A stretch of DNA of 64,000 nt from contig CAMSTW010000003.1 of the NCBI GenBank assembly GCA_947063855.1, positions 22,883-86,882 on the forward strand, written 5' to 3'. Positions 8,661 to 17,774 of this stretch are shown here, in pieces. Positions within the stretch are counted from its first letter, which is position 1; each line of letters starts with the position of its first letter. A program made the translations under genes and the position numbers. This DNA comes from an uncultured Dorea sp. (GTDB lineage: Bacteria > Bacillota > Clostridia > Lachnospirales > Lachnospiraceae). The notes beneath the pieces are model-generated. The model made no database searches. It saw only the letters and a program-made list of their open reading frames with translations, and was not told the origin of the DNA.

Positions 8661-11165
8661 ATGAAAAGACTGGGCAAGTTCTATCAGATGATTTCTATTC
8701 TTGTCTATGCATTTATCTCCGGAGCCGTCTGGCTCCCGTGGATTGTATACAACGGGAAGAGTTACGGGCTGCCCGGATATATCCGGATGGTCAGGGAGAA
8801 GGGCGGTATCGTTTTGATGACGGACGGGGATTCGGGGATGGTAGCTTCTTACTACCTTTTCTTTCTGCCTCTGCTTGCCGCCGTCTGCGCCCTGGTCTAT
8901 GCAGCGGGCAGGCTTGCCGGGAAAACAATAAGGCTTGCCGGGAGGATGGTACAGTGGTGTGAGTTCCTGTATACGGTGACGGCGATCATACTCTTTCCGA
9001 TGGTGCCGATGGGATGGACCTATCTGCTTCCTCTTCTATGTCTTGCAGAATTCGTGACAGGGCAGTATGTGGAACAGAGAGATGAGATACTGCGGGAAGC
9101 AAGGATCAGGGAAGAGCGTGACAGGCTTGAGAGAGACGAACGGAAGAGAAGGCTGTATTTTCCAGGCAGGTACAGTGGTTACTATTACAAGATGATTCTA
9201 AAGAATGTAAGATTCCATATCCGTAATTATGTGATGCTTATACTGAGCGGTACGTTCCTGATGTGTTTCTTATATCTGGTCTTTGCGCTCTGGCGTGCAT
9301 TTCAGAGCGTTCATACGAAGGAAGCGATCATTGGAGGAGAGATTCAGGGAATCCTGCTGAGCGCCGTGTGGATCGGCCTGCTGTTAAACGCCGTGCTGAT
9401 GGGTTTTTCCTTCTCTTATTATATCCGTAACAAGATGCGGGAAGAGAATGCATTGGTACTTCTGGGAATACGCAGCAAGTCCCTGACTTCTATCATGATG
9501 ATGGAATATACGGGGTGTCTTCTTTGCTCCGTTGTCCTTGGGATTGGGCTGGGAAGCCTGCTGTTTCGGATCATGATTGCCATGGTCAGAGAGAAGCTTT
9601 CCATCACCCTTAAGTGGCTGCCCGCATCCACGTATCTTCTGATGCTTTCCATCTTCCTTTTGGCGGCGCTTTTGGCGGCGGCGGTAAATGGTCATGTCTA
9701 CGAGCATATGCGCTGGGCGGCGGCAGGCGTCCTGGCGCCTAAGAAGAACCGGATTCCGGCAAGGTCGGGGTGGATCAGAGGCGTGCTGGGGATCATACTT
9801 ATCTTTATTGCGGTAAAGGGGCTTATCAGGAGGAGCGGCGGAGAAGATACAGGATTTGAGGGTTTGTATCTGCTGGGAGTGTACTGGCTGTTGCTGTGCG
9901 TCATGTCGGCGGCAATGAACCGTCTGAAAACGGATGAAAACCGGTATTATGGGCAGGTGTTTGATAATCTTATATTTCTTACCAGGTTCCGGGAGAATCT
10001 GAAGAAGATATACATGCTGACTCTGATTGCGTTCTTTGTTATGTTTACGTTCGCGTCTGTTTATATAGGTATCGCGGCCGCGCCGGCCGGAGAGGAGCAG
10101 TACCCCTATGATTATGTCTGTGCCGCTGCTATGGGGGAGGAGGAGTTTTTTGCAGAGCTTGGAGAGGACGCACAGGAGATGTATGAGTATCCTATGGTGA
10201 CGACATTTACATCCAGGCCGAACAAGATCTCCGTCATAGAAACCATAAAAAGTATACTGACACTTCGATATACGGCAGTCAGCAACGGGCGGGAGGTACT
10301 GATCGACCTGCCGATACAGATCGGGATACCGGAATCTGTCTATATGGAGCTTAAGGAAAAGAAGCACGGGGAGAAGCCGGAGGCGCTGGGTTTGTCAGGA
10401 GAGGAGATTGCCGTGGTCTATCAGGAGGACACTTCCGCCAAAGCACATCCGCTGGACTGGTTAAGGCCCAAGGAGGGAATCCATCTCCAGACTATGAACC
10501 CGGACATGGAATTGTATGGTTTTGAGGCATATAAGGTAAAGAAGGTACAGAAGGAGGAGCGGGATATCCTGACCGGCGTATGCGGCGGGGGGATGTGGCA
10601 GAACCTGATTGTTTTTTCGGATGCGTATTTTCGGGAGATTGACCAGGGCGAACGGCTGTATCTTTTGAATGCAGGGGAAGCTTATGATCAGGTTGGACAG
10701 AAGCTTACGGACAAGGTGACCCGTGAGGAAGCCTTCACCTTCTATGGCAGGAGAGAGAATATACGGGATATGGAGACAGAGAGGTATCTGAAGCAGGTGG
10801 TCTGGCTGTTTATGCTGGTCATGACCGGCGTATGCGGAGTCTATCTTCTGTTCATCAAGTTTTGCTTTGAGATGGATGAGATCGTGGAGCGTTATCGTTT
10901 CCTTCACTGTATGGGGATGCATGAGGATGTCCTGAAGAAGACGCTTTGCAGGGAGATGCTGCCGTTTTTTGTTCTGCCGTTTGCGGCGGGCGGTATATCC
11001 GCTGTAATCTTCACGGCTCTGACTTTTACGGTCAGGATGTACACGGGCGATGAGATAGGACGGTATCTTCTTTATGCGGCGCCTGTCTGGATTGTTTACT
11101 GGACGGTACAGGCGGCCGTGTATCATACGATTAAGGGGATACTTCTTAAGAAGGTGTTTCACTAG
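8661..11165 (+). CDS. ABC transporter permease, FtsX/BceB-like, with extra N-terminal membrane domain
   Basis: This 834-residue integral membrane protein is the permease of a BceAB-type transporter, the group that handles peptide antibiotics such as bacitracin. Residues about 1-150 form an extra four-helix domain followed by a highly charged cytosolic stretch (REARIREERDRLERDERKRR). The FtsX-type core begins near residue 180. A large soluble, presumably extracellular loop spans about residues 475-710, the BceB hallmark, followed by the last three helices. Usual BceB proteins are about 650 residues, so the N-terminal domain is unusual. The start at 8661 follows GGAGGAAGATC; an in-frame start at 8580 lies in the upstream hairpin and is rejected. 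The ATPase gene follows after 26 bases. No sensor kinase or regulator pair lies beside it. Confidence 0.82.
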   Translation: MKRLGKFYQMISILVYAFISGAVWLPWIVYNGKSYGLPGYIRMVREKGGIVLMTDGDSGMVASYYLFFLPLLAAVCALVYAAGRLAGKTIRLAGRMVQWCEFLYTVTAIILFPMVPMGWTYLLPLLCLAEFVTGQYVEQRDEILREARIREERDRLERDERKRRLYFPGRYSGYYYKMILKNVRFHIRNYVMLILSGTFLMCFLYLVFALWRAFQSVHTKEAIIGGEIQGILLSAVWIGLLLNAVLMGFSFSYYIRNKMREENALVLLGIRSKSLTSIMMMEYTGCLLCSVVLGIGLGSLLFRIMIAMVREKLSITLKWLPASTYLLMLSIFLLAALLAAAVNGHVYEHMRWAAAGVLAPKKNRIPARSGWIRGVLGIILIFIAVKGLIRRSGGEDTGFEGLYLLGVYWLLLCVMSAAMNRLKTDENRYYGQVFDNLIFLTRFRENLKKIYMLTLIAFFVMFTFASVYIGIAAAPAGEEQYPYDYVCAAAMGEEEFFAELGEDAQEMYEYPMVTTFTSRPNKISVIETIKSILTLRYTAVSNGREVLIDLPIQIGIPESVYMELKEKKHGEKPEALGLSGEEIAVVYQEDTSAKAHPLDWLRPKEGIHLQTMNPDMELYGFEAYKVKKVQKEERDILTGVCGGGMWQNLIVFSDAYFREIDQGERLYLLNAGEAYDQVGQKLTDKVTREEAFTFYGRRENIRDMETERYLKQVVWLFMLVMTGVCGVYLLFIKFCFEMDEIVERYRFLHCMGMHEDVLKKTLCREMLPFFVLPFAAGGISAVIFTALTFTVRMYTGDEIGRYLLYAAPVWIVYWTVQAAVYHTIKGILLKKVFH

Positions 11166-11191
11166 AGAGAAGATAAGAGAGGTGGAAGGCT

Positions 11192-11959
11192 GTGACAGAG
11201 ATTATAAGAACGGACAAGCTTGTAAAAAATTATTACCGGAATCAGGATACGAAGAATCCGGATGCCAGGATAGAGGTGCTTAAAGGTCTGGATATCGCTG
11301 TAAATGAAGGAGAATATGTCTGTATTATGGGAAGTTCGGGAGGGGGCAAGACCACTCTTCTTAAGATTCTTGGTATGATGGAATCCATCACGGACGGCAA
11401 ATTCTACTTTAAAGGACGGGATGCGTCTGATCTGTGGAAGGATGAGCTTGCGGATATCCGCAGGCGGGAGATCGGCTTTGTATTTCAGGATTTCTATCTA
11501 ATGGACAGCCTGTCTGTGGGGGAGAATATCATGGTGCCGATGATTCTGGACAAAGCGCCGGCTGCAAAGATGAAGGAGAAGATGTATCGTCTGGCCGGGC
11601 GGTTTGGTGTGGAGAAGCTGCTGGACAAAGCGCCTAAGGAACTGTCCGGAGGGGAAAAACAGAGGATTGCAATCTGCCGGGCGCTGATCAACGACCCGGA
11701 TGTGATCATGGCGGATGAGCCGACCGGGAATCTGGACGCGAGATCCAGCCGCCGGCTGATGGAGACATTTGACGAGATTAATCAGGATATGAAGAAGAAT
11801 ATCCTGCTCGTCACCCACGACCCCAAGATTGCGTGTTCAAGCAATAAGATATTTTTTATAGACGACGGCGTGATTGCTTCTACTTTGGAGAAAAAGGACG
11901 GGGATTCTGCCAGATTCTACCGGGAGATACTTAGGGAAATGGAGCGTATGGAAGAGTAA
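11192..11959 (+). CDS. ABC transporter ATPase, BceA/MacB-like
   Basis: This 255-residue ATPase pairs with the preceding permease. It shows Walker A (GSSGGGKTT, about residues 49-57), the signature LSGGEKQRIAI, Walker B followed by the family hallmark (VIMADEPTGNLD) and a switch His (LLVTHDPK). It starts with GTG behind GAGAGGTGG. The order, permease before ATPase, is the reverse of classical bceAB. Function is likely self-protection against a cell-envelope peptide, by family; the actual substrate is unknown. Confidence 0.9.
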   Translation: MTEIIRTDKLVKNYYRNQDTKNPDARIEVLKGLDIAVNEGEYVCIMGSSGGGKTTLLKILGMMESITDGKFYFKGRDASDLWKDELADIRRREIGFVFQDFYLMDSLSVGENIMVPMILDKAPAAKMKEKMYRLAGRFGVEKLLDKAPKELSGGEKQRIAICRALINDPDVIMADEPTGNLDARSSRRLMETFDEINQDMKKNILLVTHDPKIACSSNKIFFIDDGVIASTLEKKDGDSARFYREILREMERMEE

Positions 11960-11978
11960 CGGGGCGCGCGGCAAAAAG

Positions 11979-12046
11979 CCGCAGTTGCTGCGGATGACGG
12001 ATAAGCCAGTAAAAAAAGAGGACTGTATGATTACAATCCTCTTTTT
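11979..12046. terminator. Bidirectional terminator between ABC ATPase and POT genes
   Basis: A small hairpin CCGCAG-TTG-CTGCGG (11979-11993) is followed by AAAAAGAGGA (12013-12022) pairing with TCCTCTTTTT (12037-12046), with an inner TGTA/TACA pair. The A-run and T-run on the two sides make it work on either strand for these convergent genes. Confidence 0.8.
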
Positions 12047-12052
12047 CTTGTA

Positions 12053-13414
12053 TTATTCTTCTGACTCCATCTTCTCAAGCTTTCCGCTGATAGCCCAGAG
12101 AATTACGCCAAATACGATAACGATTGCCGCAAGAGCGCCATATCCGACTGCGAAATTCACAGTCTTCAAGTAGTCGTATACCGGCGGGTAGATCTTGTTG
12201 GAGAAGAATACCGCGATTGGCCAGAAGCCTAACAGTAATCCGAGTACCTTTGCCGGAGCAAGCTTGGAAATGAATGAGTTTCCAAGAGGAGAGAATACCA
12301 TCTCACCTACAGACATCAGGATACATACCAGCAGCAGGAAGATGATAGAACACTGTCCGTCGCCGGCAACCATATCTGCAACAACCATTACGACATAAGA
12401 GATACCAAGAAGGATCATACCAAGACCTGTCTTCTGGTACATGCTCATATCACCCTGCGGTCTCTTGGCCAGCTTAGCCCATACGCCGGCAAGAACCGGT
12501 CCAAGGATGATACAGGTAAGAGCGTTGATTGAGTCAAACCATGAGGTAGGTATCTGGAAACTTCCGATATACCAGTTTGCCTTGTTCATGAAATCCGCGC
12601 CGTCACCATAACCGAAGCGGTAATATGCAGGCATATATGTCATGTACCATAATGCCCAGAACACTACGGAGAAGATGGTAATCAGAACGATAACTGCAAT
12701 CTTCTTCTTGTCGCCGGATGTAAGAGGAGCGGCCTCTGCCTTCGCTTTCTTCTCGGCAGAAACGAATTCTCTCTGGTCGTGCTTGAATGGCTTCTTACCT
12801 GCGTCACCAAGAGACTTGCCGTTCAGGATGAACCATGCGGCGTCGATGAACAGGAAGATTGCACAGATCAGGAATACAGTATTGAAGCTGCACTTGATGC
12901 CGAAAAGACCTGTCGTTGCAAGGATTGCAATAAAGGTAGTTCCGACAAACGATCCAATATTAACAAAAGAATACTGGATCGAGAAGGCGGCGTCAAGTTC
13001 CTCCTTATCGTGGAACAACAGTCCGTTTACACCGGATAAATTACCCTTGAACAGACCAGTACCTACAGATACCAGAATAATCATAGCCCATACAAGTCCC
13101 AGTGAATGAGCCTGCCATGTACACAGATAACCGATACCCATAAGGATCATACCAACTGCAACACAGAGCTTCGGACTTAACCAGTAGTCGGCAATGTAAC
13201 CGCCGATCATAGGTGTGATGTAGGTCATCGCCACGAAGTTTGCAGAAAGAGCCACGCCCTCACTGTCGCTGAGACCGAGTCCGCCGGCCGCAACATCGGT
13301 TGCAATCCAGATGGCAAGCAGGTACTTCACGGTGTAGAATGCGAGACGTTCAAAGGTGAAGCCCATTGAACATACGTAGAAGCCAAATGGTCTGCGCTTT
13401 TTTGCTGTTTCCAT
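12053..13414 (-). CDS. Proton-dependent oligopeptide transporter, POT/PTR family
   Basis: This 453-residue, 12-14 helix transporter imports di- and tripeptides with protons. Family signatures are PMIGGYIADYWLSPK after the second helix and FSIQYSFVNIGSFVGT near helix 5. The first-helix motif, usually ExxERF, reads FTFERLAFY, so the second Glu and Arg are present but the first Glu is Phe. The start is set at 13414, where GGAGGG stands seven bases upstream on the minus strand; an in-frame start 15 codons earlier lacks a ribosome site. It probably feeds peptides to peptidases such as the M24 enzyme nearby. Confidence 0.88.
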   Translation of the reverse strand: METAKKRRPFGFYVCSMGFTFERLAFYTVKYLLAIWIATDVAAGGLGLSDSEGVALSANFVAMTYITPMIGGYIADYWLSPKLCVAVGMILMGIGYLCTWQAHSLGLVWAMIILVSVGTGLFKGNLSGVNGLLFHDKEELDAAFSIQYSFVNIGSFVGTTFIAILATTGLFGIKCSFNTVFLICAIFLFIDAAWFILNGKSLGDAGKKPFKHDQREFVSAEKKAKAEAAPLTSGDKKKIAVIVLITIFSVVFWALWYMTYMPAYYRFGYGDGADFMNKANWYIGSFQIPTSWFDSINALTCIILGPVLAGVWAKLAKRPQGDMSMYQKTGLGMILLGISYVVMVVADMVAGDGQCSIIFLLLVCILMSVGEMVFSPLGNSFISKLAPAKVLGLLLGFWPIAVFFSNKIYPPVYDYLKTVNFAVGYGALAAIVIVFGVILWAISGKLEKMESEE

Positions 13415-13761
13415 AAATGTTACCCTCCAATTAATATATTTTTCTTCACTTATGTACATATATAAATATATGTGAGCGATATGTGAAAAACTATTGTAAA
13501 TATATCACAAAACCGGCCAAAGTACAACTATGAAGTTAAGAAAATTTTAAGTAATTTTAGAAATTGGATATAACTGGAACGCATTCTAGTTCAGAAAAAA
13601 GTATTGCAGTAGCGCGGTAAAAGGGATATAATATAATTGGCAAAAATTTGGTTTTGCTTTTTGTCGTTTTTCCAGGGAATCATGTAAGCAGCAGCTTGCG
13701 GCATGATTCCTCAATATAGAGTAAAACCTATATAATAAGTAAGAAAATGGAGGGCTTGACT
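13415..13761 (+). other. Divergent intergenic region with leader hairpin
   Basis: This 347-base gap separates the POT gene from the carboxyltransferase gene and holds no gene. It contains the promoter at 13604-13632 and, in the resulting leader, a 9-bp stem GGAATCATG (13676-13684) / CATGATTCC (13702-13710) preceded, not followed, by T-rich sequence. I do not recognise a riboswitch. Confidence 0.5.
13604..13632 (+). promoter_or_regulatory. Promoter of the decarboxylase cluster
   Basis: TTGCAG (13604-13609), a 17-base spacer and TATAAT (13627-13632). The leader is about 120 bases long. Confidence 0.65.
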
Positions 13762-15201
13762 ATGGGCAACATGGCAACAGAAAGTGCAGCAAGTAACAGG
13801 ATTACAAGCTTACTTGATGCAGGAAGCTTTGTTGAGATCGGCGGGGCGGTTACGGCCAGAAGCACAGATTTCAACATGCAGGAAAAAGAGACTCCGGCAG
13901 ACGGCGTGATCACCGGCTACGGGGTGATTGACGGGAATTTGGTGTATGTGTATAGCCAGGATGCGTCTGTTCTCAACGGAGCGGTTGGAGAGATGCATGC
14001 GAAGAAGATCGTGAATATCTACGATATGGCGATGAAGATGGGAGCGCCGGTAATCGGTCTTGTGGATTGTGCCGGGCTTAGGCTTCAGGAGGCGACGGAC
14101 GCACTGAACGCATTTGGTAATCTCTATTTTAAGCAGTCGATGGCCTCGGGCGTGATTCCCCAGATTACGGCTGTTTTTGGGACATGCGGCGGCGGCCTTG
14201 CGGTTGTTCCTGCATTGACTGATTTTACTTTCATGGAAGAGTCCAGGGCAAGATTATTCGTGAATTCCCCGAATGCGCTTCCGGGCAACAGCATTTCCAG
14301 GCTCGATACCTCCAGTGCGAAGTATCAGAGCGAAGAAGCAGGGCTTGTGGACGCCGTAGGAAGCGAGGAGGAGATCCTTGCCAATATCCGTTCCCTGATC
14401 TGCATCCTTCCGGGCAACAACGAGGACAATGTATCCTATGACGAGTGCACGGACAGCCTGAACCGCCTGTGTGAAGGAATCGAGAATGCTTCTGAGGATA
14501 CGGGGATTGCTCTTTCCATGATTTCTGATGACCATGTATTCTTCGAGACGAAGAGGGATTACGCGAAGGATATGGTGACCGGCTTCATCCGCCTGAACGG
14601 GATGACGGTAGGTGCGGTTGCGAACCGTTCCAGGGTATATAATGAAGAGTCGGAGGTGACGGATCAGTTCGACGGCTCTCTGTCCGCCGACGGAGCGAAT
14701 AAGGCGGCGAAGTTCGTGAACTTCTGTGACGCCTTCAATATTCCGGTGCTTACGCTTACCAATGTGACGGGCTTTTCGGCAAGCGAGTATGAGGAGAAGA
14801 ACCTTGCCAGAGAAGCGGCGAAGCTTACCTATGCATTTGCCAATGCGACAGTACCCAAGGTGAATGTGGTGATCGGCAAGGCGTTCGGAAGCGCTTACGT
14901 TACCATGAACAGCAAGTCTGTGGGCGCGGATATGGTATATGCGTGGCCGGCTGCCGAGATCGGCATGATGGAAGCGAACCTTGCCGCCAAGATCATGTAC
15001 GCGGGCGCGGACGCCGCTGCTTTAAGGGAGAAGGCGGCAGAGTATAAAGAACTGCAGTCAAGTCCGTTGTCTGCTGCAAGAAGAGGATATGTGGATACCA
15101 TTATCGAGCCGGCCGAGACAAGGAAGTATGTGATCGGGGCGTTCGAGATGTTGTTCACGAAGAGAGAAGACCGTCCGGCGAAGAAGCATGGATCGGTTTA
15201 G
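13762..15201 (+). CDS. Acyl-CoA carboxyltransferase, 12S/MmdA-like subunit
   Basis: This 479-residue protein belongs to the biotin-dependent carboxyltransferase family of methylmalonyl-CoA decarboxylase alpha (MmdA), glutaconyl-CoA decarboxylase and the 12S transcarboxylase subunit. Two crotonase-like halves are visible. The first holds ADGVITGYGVIDGNLVYVYS and the GTCGGGLAVVPALTDF acyl-CoA pocket loop; the second holds PVLTLTNVTGF and KAFGSAYVTMNSKSVGADM. It moves CO2 between an acyl-CoA and carrier biotin. It is somewhat shorter and more divergent than typical MmdA. I choose the ATG at 13762, seven bases after GGAGGG, over the ATG at 13747 that overlaps it. It is the first gene of a five-gene cluster. 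The acyl-CoA substrate is not determined. Confidence 0.82.
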   Translation: MGNMATESAASNRITSLLDAGSFVEIGGAVTARSTDFNMQEKETPADGVITGYGVIDGNLVYVYSQDASVLNGAVGEMHAKKIVNIYDMAMKMGAPVIGLVDCAGLRLQEATDALNAFGNLYFKQSMASGVIPQITAVFGTCGGGLAVVPALTDFTFMEESRARLFVNSPNALPGNSISRLDTSSAKYQSEEAGLVDAVGSEEEILANIRSLICILPGNNEDNVSYDECTDSLNRLCEGIENASEDTGIALSMISDDHVFFETKRDYAKDMVTGFIRLNGMTVGAVANRSRVYNEESEVTDQFDGSLSADGANKAAKFVNFCDAFNIPVLTLTNVTGFSASEYEEKNLAREAAKLTYAFANATVPKVNVVIGKAFGSAYVTMNSKSVGADMVYAWPAAEIGMMEANLAAKIMYAGADAAALREKAAEYKELQSSPLSAARRGYVDTIIEPAETRKYVIGAFEMLFTKREDRPAKKHGSV

Positions 15202-15215
15202 AGAGGTGAGGCGAA

Positions 15216-16001
15216 GTGAGGAAAAAAATTAGCTTATTACTCTGCGTTGTCGCTGTGATGCTCTTCACTGCCGCATGTGCGGGCAGCAGTCAGGAGACTG
15301 CCGATTATAATGAAGCGACGATCCAGCAGACCGCGGAGTTCATGATGGAATATTGTGCGAATGCGGATGATGCGACTCTTAAGCAGTGGAGAAGCATGAG
15401 AGAATTCGCCATGGAGCTTCAGCTGACACAGGCGGGGCTGCCTGTTACGCCGGAGAGTTTCCTTGGCGCGCTGGATTCATGGCAGGCGGCGATTGATGAA
15501 TGCGGAGCATACGAAAGCCACGGGGACTATACGTTCGAGGTGACGAACGACGGGATCAAGGCGGCGACCGAAGCCCAGTTCGCAGACAGGGACGCTACGA
15601 TCAGCTTTGTGTTCGATGAGAACTCTTATCTGGAGAGTATGACTGTGGATGCGAAGTATTCGACAGGAGAGATTCTTAATAAGGCGGGGATGAATACGAT
15701 CCTTGGAATGGGAACCGTGTTCGTTGTATTGATCTTTATCTCATTCCTGATCTCGCTGTTTCGGTTTATCCCGGATATGTCCGGTAAGAAGAAGGCCGAA
15801 GAGGCGAAGGAAGCGCCTGCCAAAAGCGCTTTGGAGGCCGCGCCTGCGGCAGAGGTTCTGTCCGAGACAGATGATACGGAATTGATCGCGGTAATCGCGG
15901 CGGCGATCGCGGCTGCAAGAGAAGAGGCCGGCGCAGAGGATGCAGGAGGCTTCTTTGTGAGAAGCATCAGACGCCGTCCGTCAAATAAATGGAAAGCATA
16001 A
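15216..16001 (+). CDS. OadG/MmdD-like membrane lipoprotein
   Basis: This 261-residue protein starts at GTG after GAGAGGTGAG and has a lipoprotein signal (MRKKISLLLCVVAVMLFTAAC, Cys about 21). An extracytoplasmic domain of about 130 residues follows. A membrane helix (residues about 168-185) then leads to a cytosolic tail rich in Ala and Glu and ending in basic residues (RSIRRRPSNKWKA). The helix plus tail resembles the small gamma/delta subunit that holds decarboxylase Na+ pumps together. The added lipoprotein domain is not part of classical OadG; similar fusions occur in clostridial clusters. It lies between the carboxyltransferase and the biotin carrier, supporting an assembly role. Confidence 0.7.
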   Translation: MRKKISLLLCVVAVMLFTAACAGSSQETADYNEATIQQTAEFMMEYCANADDATLKQWRSMREFAMELQLTQAGLPVTPESFLGALDSWQAAIDECGAYESHGDYTFEVTNDGIKAATEAQFADRDATISFVFDENSYLESMTVDAKYSTGEILNKAGMNTILGMGTVFVVLIFISFLISLFRFIPDMSGKKKAEEAKEAPAKSALEAAPAAEVLSETDDTELIAVIAAAIAAAREEAGAEDAGGFFVRSIRRRPSNKWKA

Positions 16002-16024
16002 CACCCAAAGGAGGATTATTTAAG

Positions 16025-16396
16025 ATGAAAAATTATACGATCACAGTAAACGGCAATGTATATGATGTAACGGTAGAAGAGAACGGCGCAGGAGCGCCGG
16101 TACAGGCAGCGGCTCCGAGAGCGGCGGCGCCAAAGGCAGCACCGGCAGCGCCAAAGACAGCGGCGCCGGCAGCGGGAGCAGGATCTGTCGAAGTGAAGGC
16201 CGGAGCGGCAGGAAAGGTCTTCAAGATCGAGGCGAATGTAGGACAGAGCGTGAAGAGAGGCGACGCTGTTGTGATCATTGAAGCGATGAAGATGGAGATT
16301 CCGGTTGTGGCACCAGAAGACGGAACAGTGGCAAGTGTCAATGTAGCAGTAGGCGATGCGATTGAGTCAGGCGCTGTTCTTGCAACGTTAAATTAG
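16025..16396 (+). CDS. Biotin carboxyl carrier protein of the decarboxylase
   Basis: This 123-residue protein has a short N-terminal segment, an Ala/Pro-rich flexible linker (residues about 22-52) and a biotinyl domain with EAMKMEI, biotin going on Lys 89. It carries CO2 between carboxyltransferase and the membrane pump. The start is the ATG behind AAAGGAGG; an in-frame start 12 codons earlier overlaps the previous gene. It is the only biotin domain in the cluster, so both carboxyltransferases must share it. Confidence 0.93.
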   Translation: MKNYTITVNGNVYDVTVEENGAGAPVQAAAPRAAAPKAAPAAPKTAAPAAGAGSVEVKAGAAGKVFKIEANVGQSVKRGDAVVIIEAMKMEIPVVAPEDGTVASVNVAVGDAIESGAVLATLN

Positions 16397-16444
16397 TGAC
16401 AGGTATGGTCATTACGATTATATGACACGACTGGAGGTTAAAAA

Positions 16445-17596
16445 ATGGAATATATAACAACAACATTAGGAAACCTCGTGCAGCAGACGGCTTTTTTCAG
16501 TCTTTCCTGGGGTAATCTTGTTATGATTGCAGTTGCATGTTTTTTCCTATATTTAGCGATCAGACATGGGTTTGAACCTCTGCTTCTGGTTCCGATCGCC
16601 TTTGGTATGCTGCTTGTGAATATCTTCCCGGATATCATGCTGCATGCAGAAGACGCGGCCAACGGGACAGGCGGGCTGCTCTATTACTTCTATATGCTGG
16701 ACGAGTGGTCGATTCTGCCGTCTCTGATCTTCCTTGGAGTGGGGGCGATGACAGATTTCGGACCATTGATTGCCAACCCCAAGAGTTTCCTTCTGGGAGC
16801 GGCGGCACAGTTTGGTATCTTTGCCGCTTACCTTGGCGCGATGGCGCTTGGATTCTCGGACAAAGCGGCGGCGGCCATCTCGATCATCGGCGGCGCGGAC
16901 GGACCGACCTCTATCTTCCTTGCAGGCAAGCTGTCGCAGACGGCGATTATGGGCCCCATCGCGGTAGCGGCGTATTCTTATATGTCACTGGTGCCGATCA
17001 TCCAGCCTCCGATCATGAAGCTGATGACGACAGAGAAGGAACGTAAGATCAAGATGGAGCAGTTAAGGCCGGTTTCCAAGCTGGAGAGAATCCTCTTCCC
17101 GATCATCGTAACCATCGTAGTATGTGTGATCCTTCCTACGACGGCTCCGCTGGTTGGTATGCTGATGCTTGGTAACCTGTTCCGTGAATCAGGCGTGGTC
17201 AGACAGCTGACGGACACGGCCAGCAATGCATTGATGTATATCGTGGTTATCCTTCTTGGTACATCTGTAGGAGCGACCACCAGTGCGGAGGCATTCATTA
17301 ACAGGCAGACGCTCTACATCGTGGCGCTTGGTCTTGTGGCGTTTATGTTCGGTACGGCGGCAGGCGTGCTGTTCGGCAAGATCATGTGCGTTGCCACCGG
17401 CGGCAAGGTGAATCCTCTGATTGGTTCCGCCGGCGTATCCGCGGTTCCAATGGCGGCCAGAGTCTCCCAGAAGGTAGGCGCGGAGTCCGATCCGACCAAT
17501 TTCCTTCTGATGCATGCAATGGGACCCAACGTGGCCGGGGTTATCGGTACGGCGGTCGCAGCGGGAACATTTATGGCGATTTTTGGAGTGATGTAA
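16445..17596 (+). CDS. Na+-transporting decarboxylase beta subunit (OadB/MmdB/GcdB family)
   Basis: This 383-residue membrane protein takes the carboxyl group from biotin, releases CO2 and exports Na+. The family hallmarks are present: the GGADGPTSIFLAGKLS loop, where the Asp is essential in characterised members, and later GSAGVSAVPMAARVSQK and NFLLMHAMGPNVAGVIGTA. Length and helix count are normal. It follows the carrier after 48 bases with a GGAGG site. It makes the cluster an ion-pumping decarboxylase, not only a transcarboxylase. Its presence says the sodium gradient is used by this organism, in keeping with the SNF symporter and possibly Rnf. Confidence 0.93.
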   Translation: MEYITTTLGNLVQQTAFFSLSWGNLVMIAVACFFLYLAIRHGFEPLLLVPIAFGMLLVNIFPDIMLHAEDAANGTGGLLYYFYMLDEWSILPSLIFLGVGAMTDFGPLIANPKSFLLGAAAQFGIFAAYLGAMALGFSDKAAAAISIIGGADGPTSIFLAGKLSQTAIMGPIAVAAYSYMSLVPIIQPPIMKLMTTEKERKIKMEQLRPVSKLERILFPIIVTIVVCVILPTTAPLVGMLMLGNLFRESGVVRQLTDTASNALMYIVVILLGTSVGATTSAEAFINRQTLYIVALGLVAFMFGTAAGVLFGKIMCVATGGKVNPLIGSAGVSAVPMAARVSQKVGAESDPTNFLLMHAMGPNVAGVIGTAVAAGTFMAIFGVM

Positions 17597-17625
17597 GTAC
17601 GGCTGCTTCAAGATGAATGCAATGT

Positions 17626-17748
17626 TGTACCGGTACAGCCAGTCATGCAGGCCGTACCGGGGATGCGGTCTGCCGGATAACCGGCGGATTGCAGTGGGCA
17701 AATATATACCCGGCCGGCAAACGGACCGAATCGTCCGGTAAAGCCGGG
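17626..17748 (+). other. Structured intercistronic region before the OadA-like gene
   Basis: The 178-base gap holds a 12-base palindrome TGTACCGGTACA (17626-17637), a GCCGG-ATAA-CCGGC hairpin near 17678, and a nested stem CCCGGC (17709-17714) / GCCGGG (17743-17748) with CGGAC/GTCCG inside. It may be an attenuator or an mRNA processing and stability element that sets separate levels for the last gene. Confidence 0.45.
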
Positions 17749-17774
17749 GAACAAATTTTCATGGAGGATATAAA

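Noticed and set aside
9384..10367. 327-codon minus-strand frame opposite the BceB-like permease
   Set aside because: No family motif and lies within a coherent membrane protein on the other strand.
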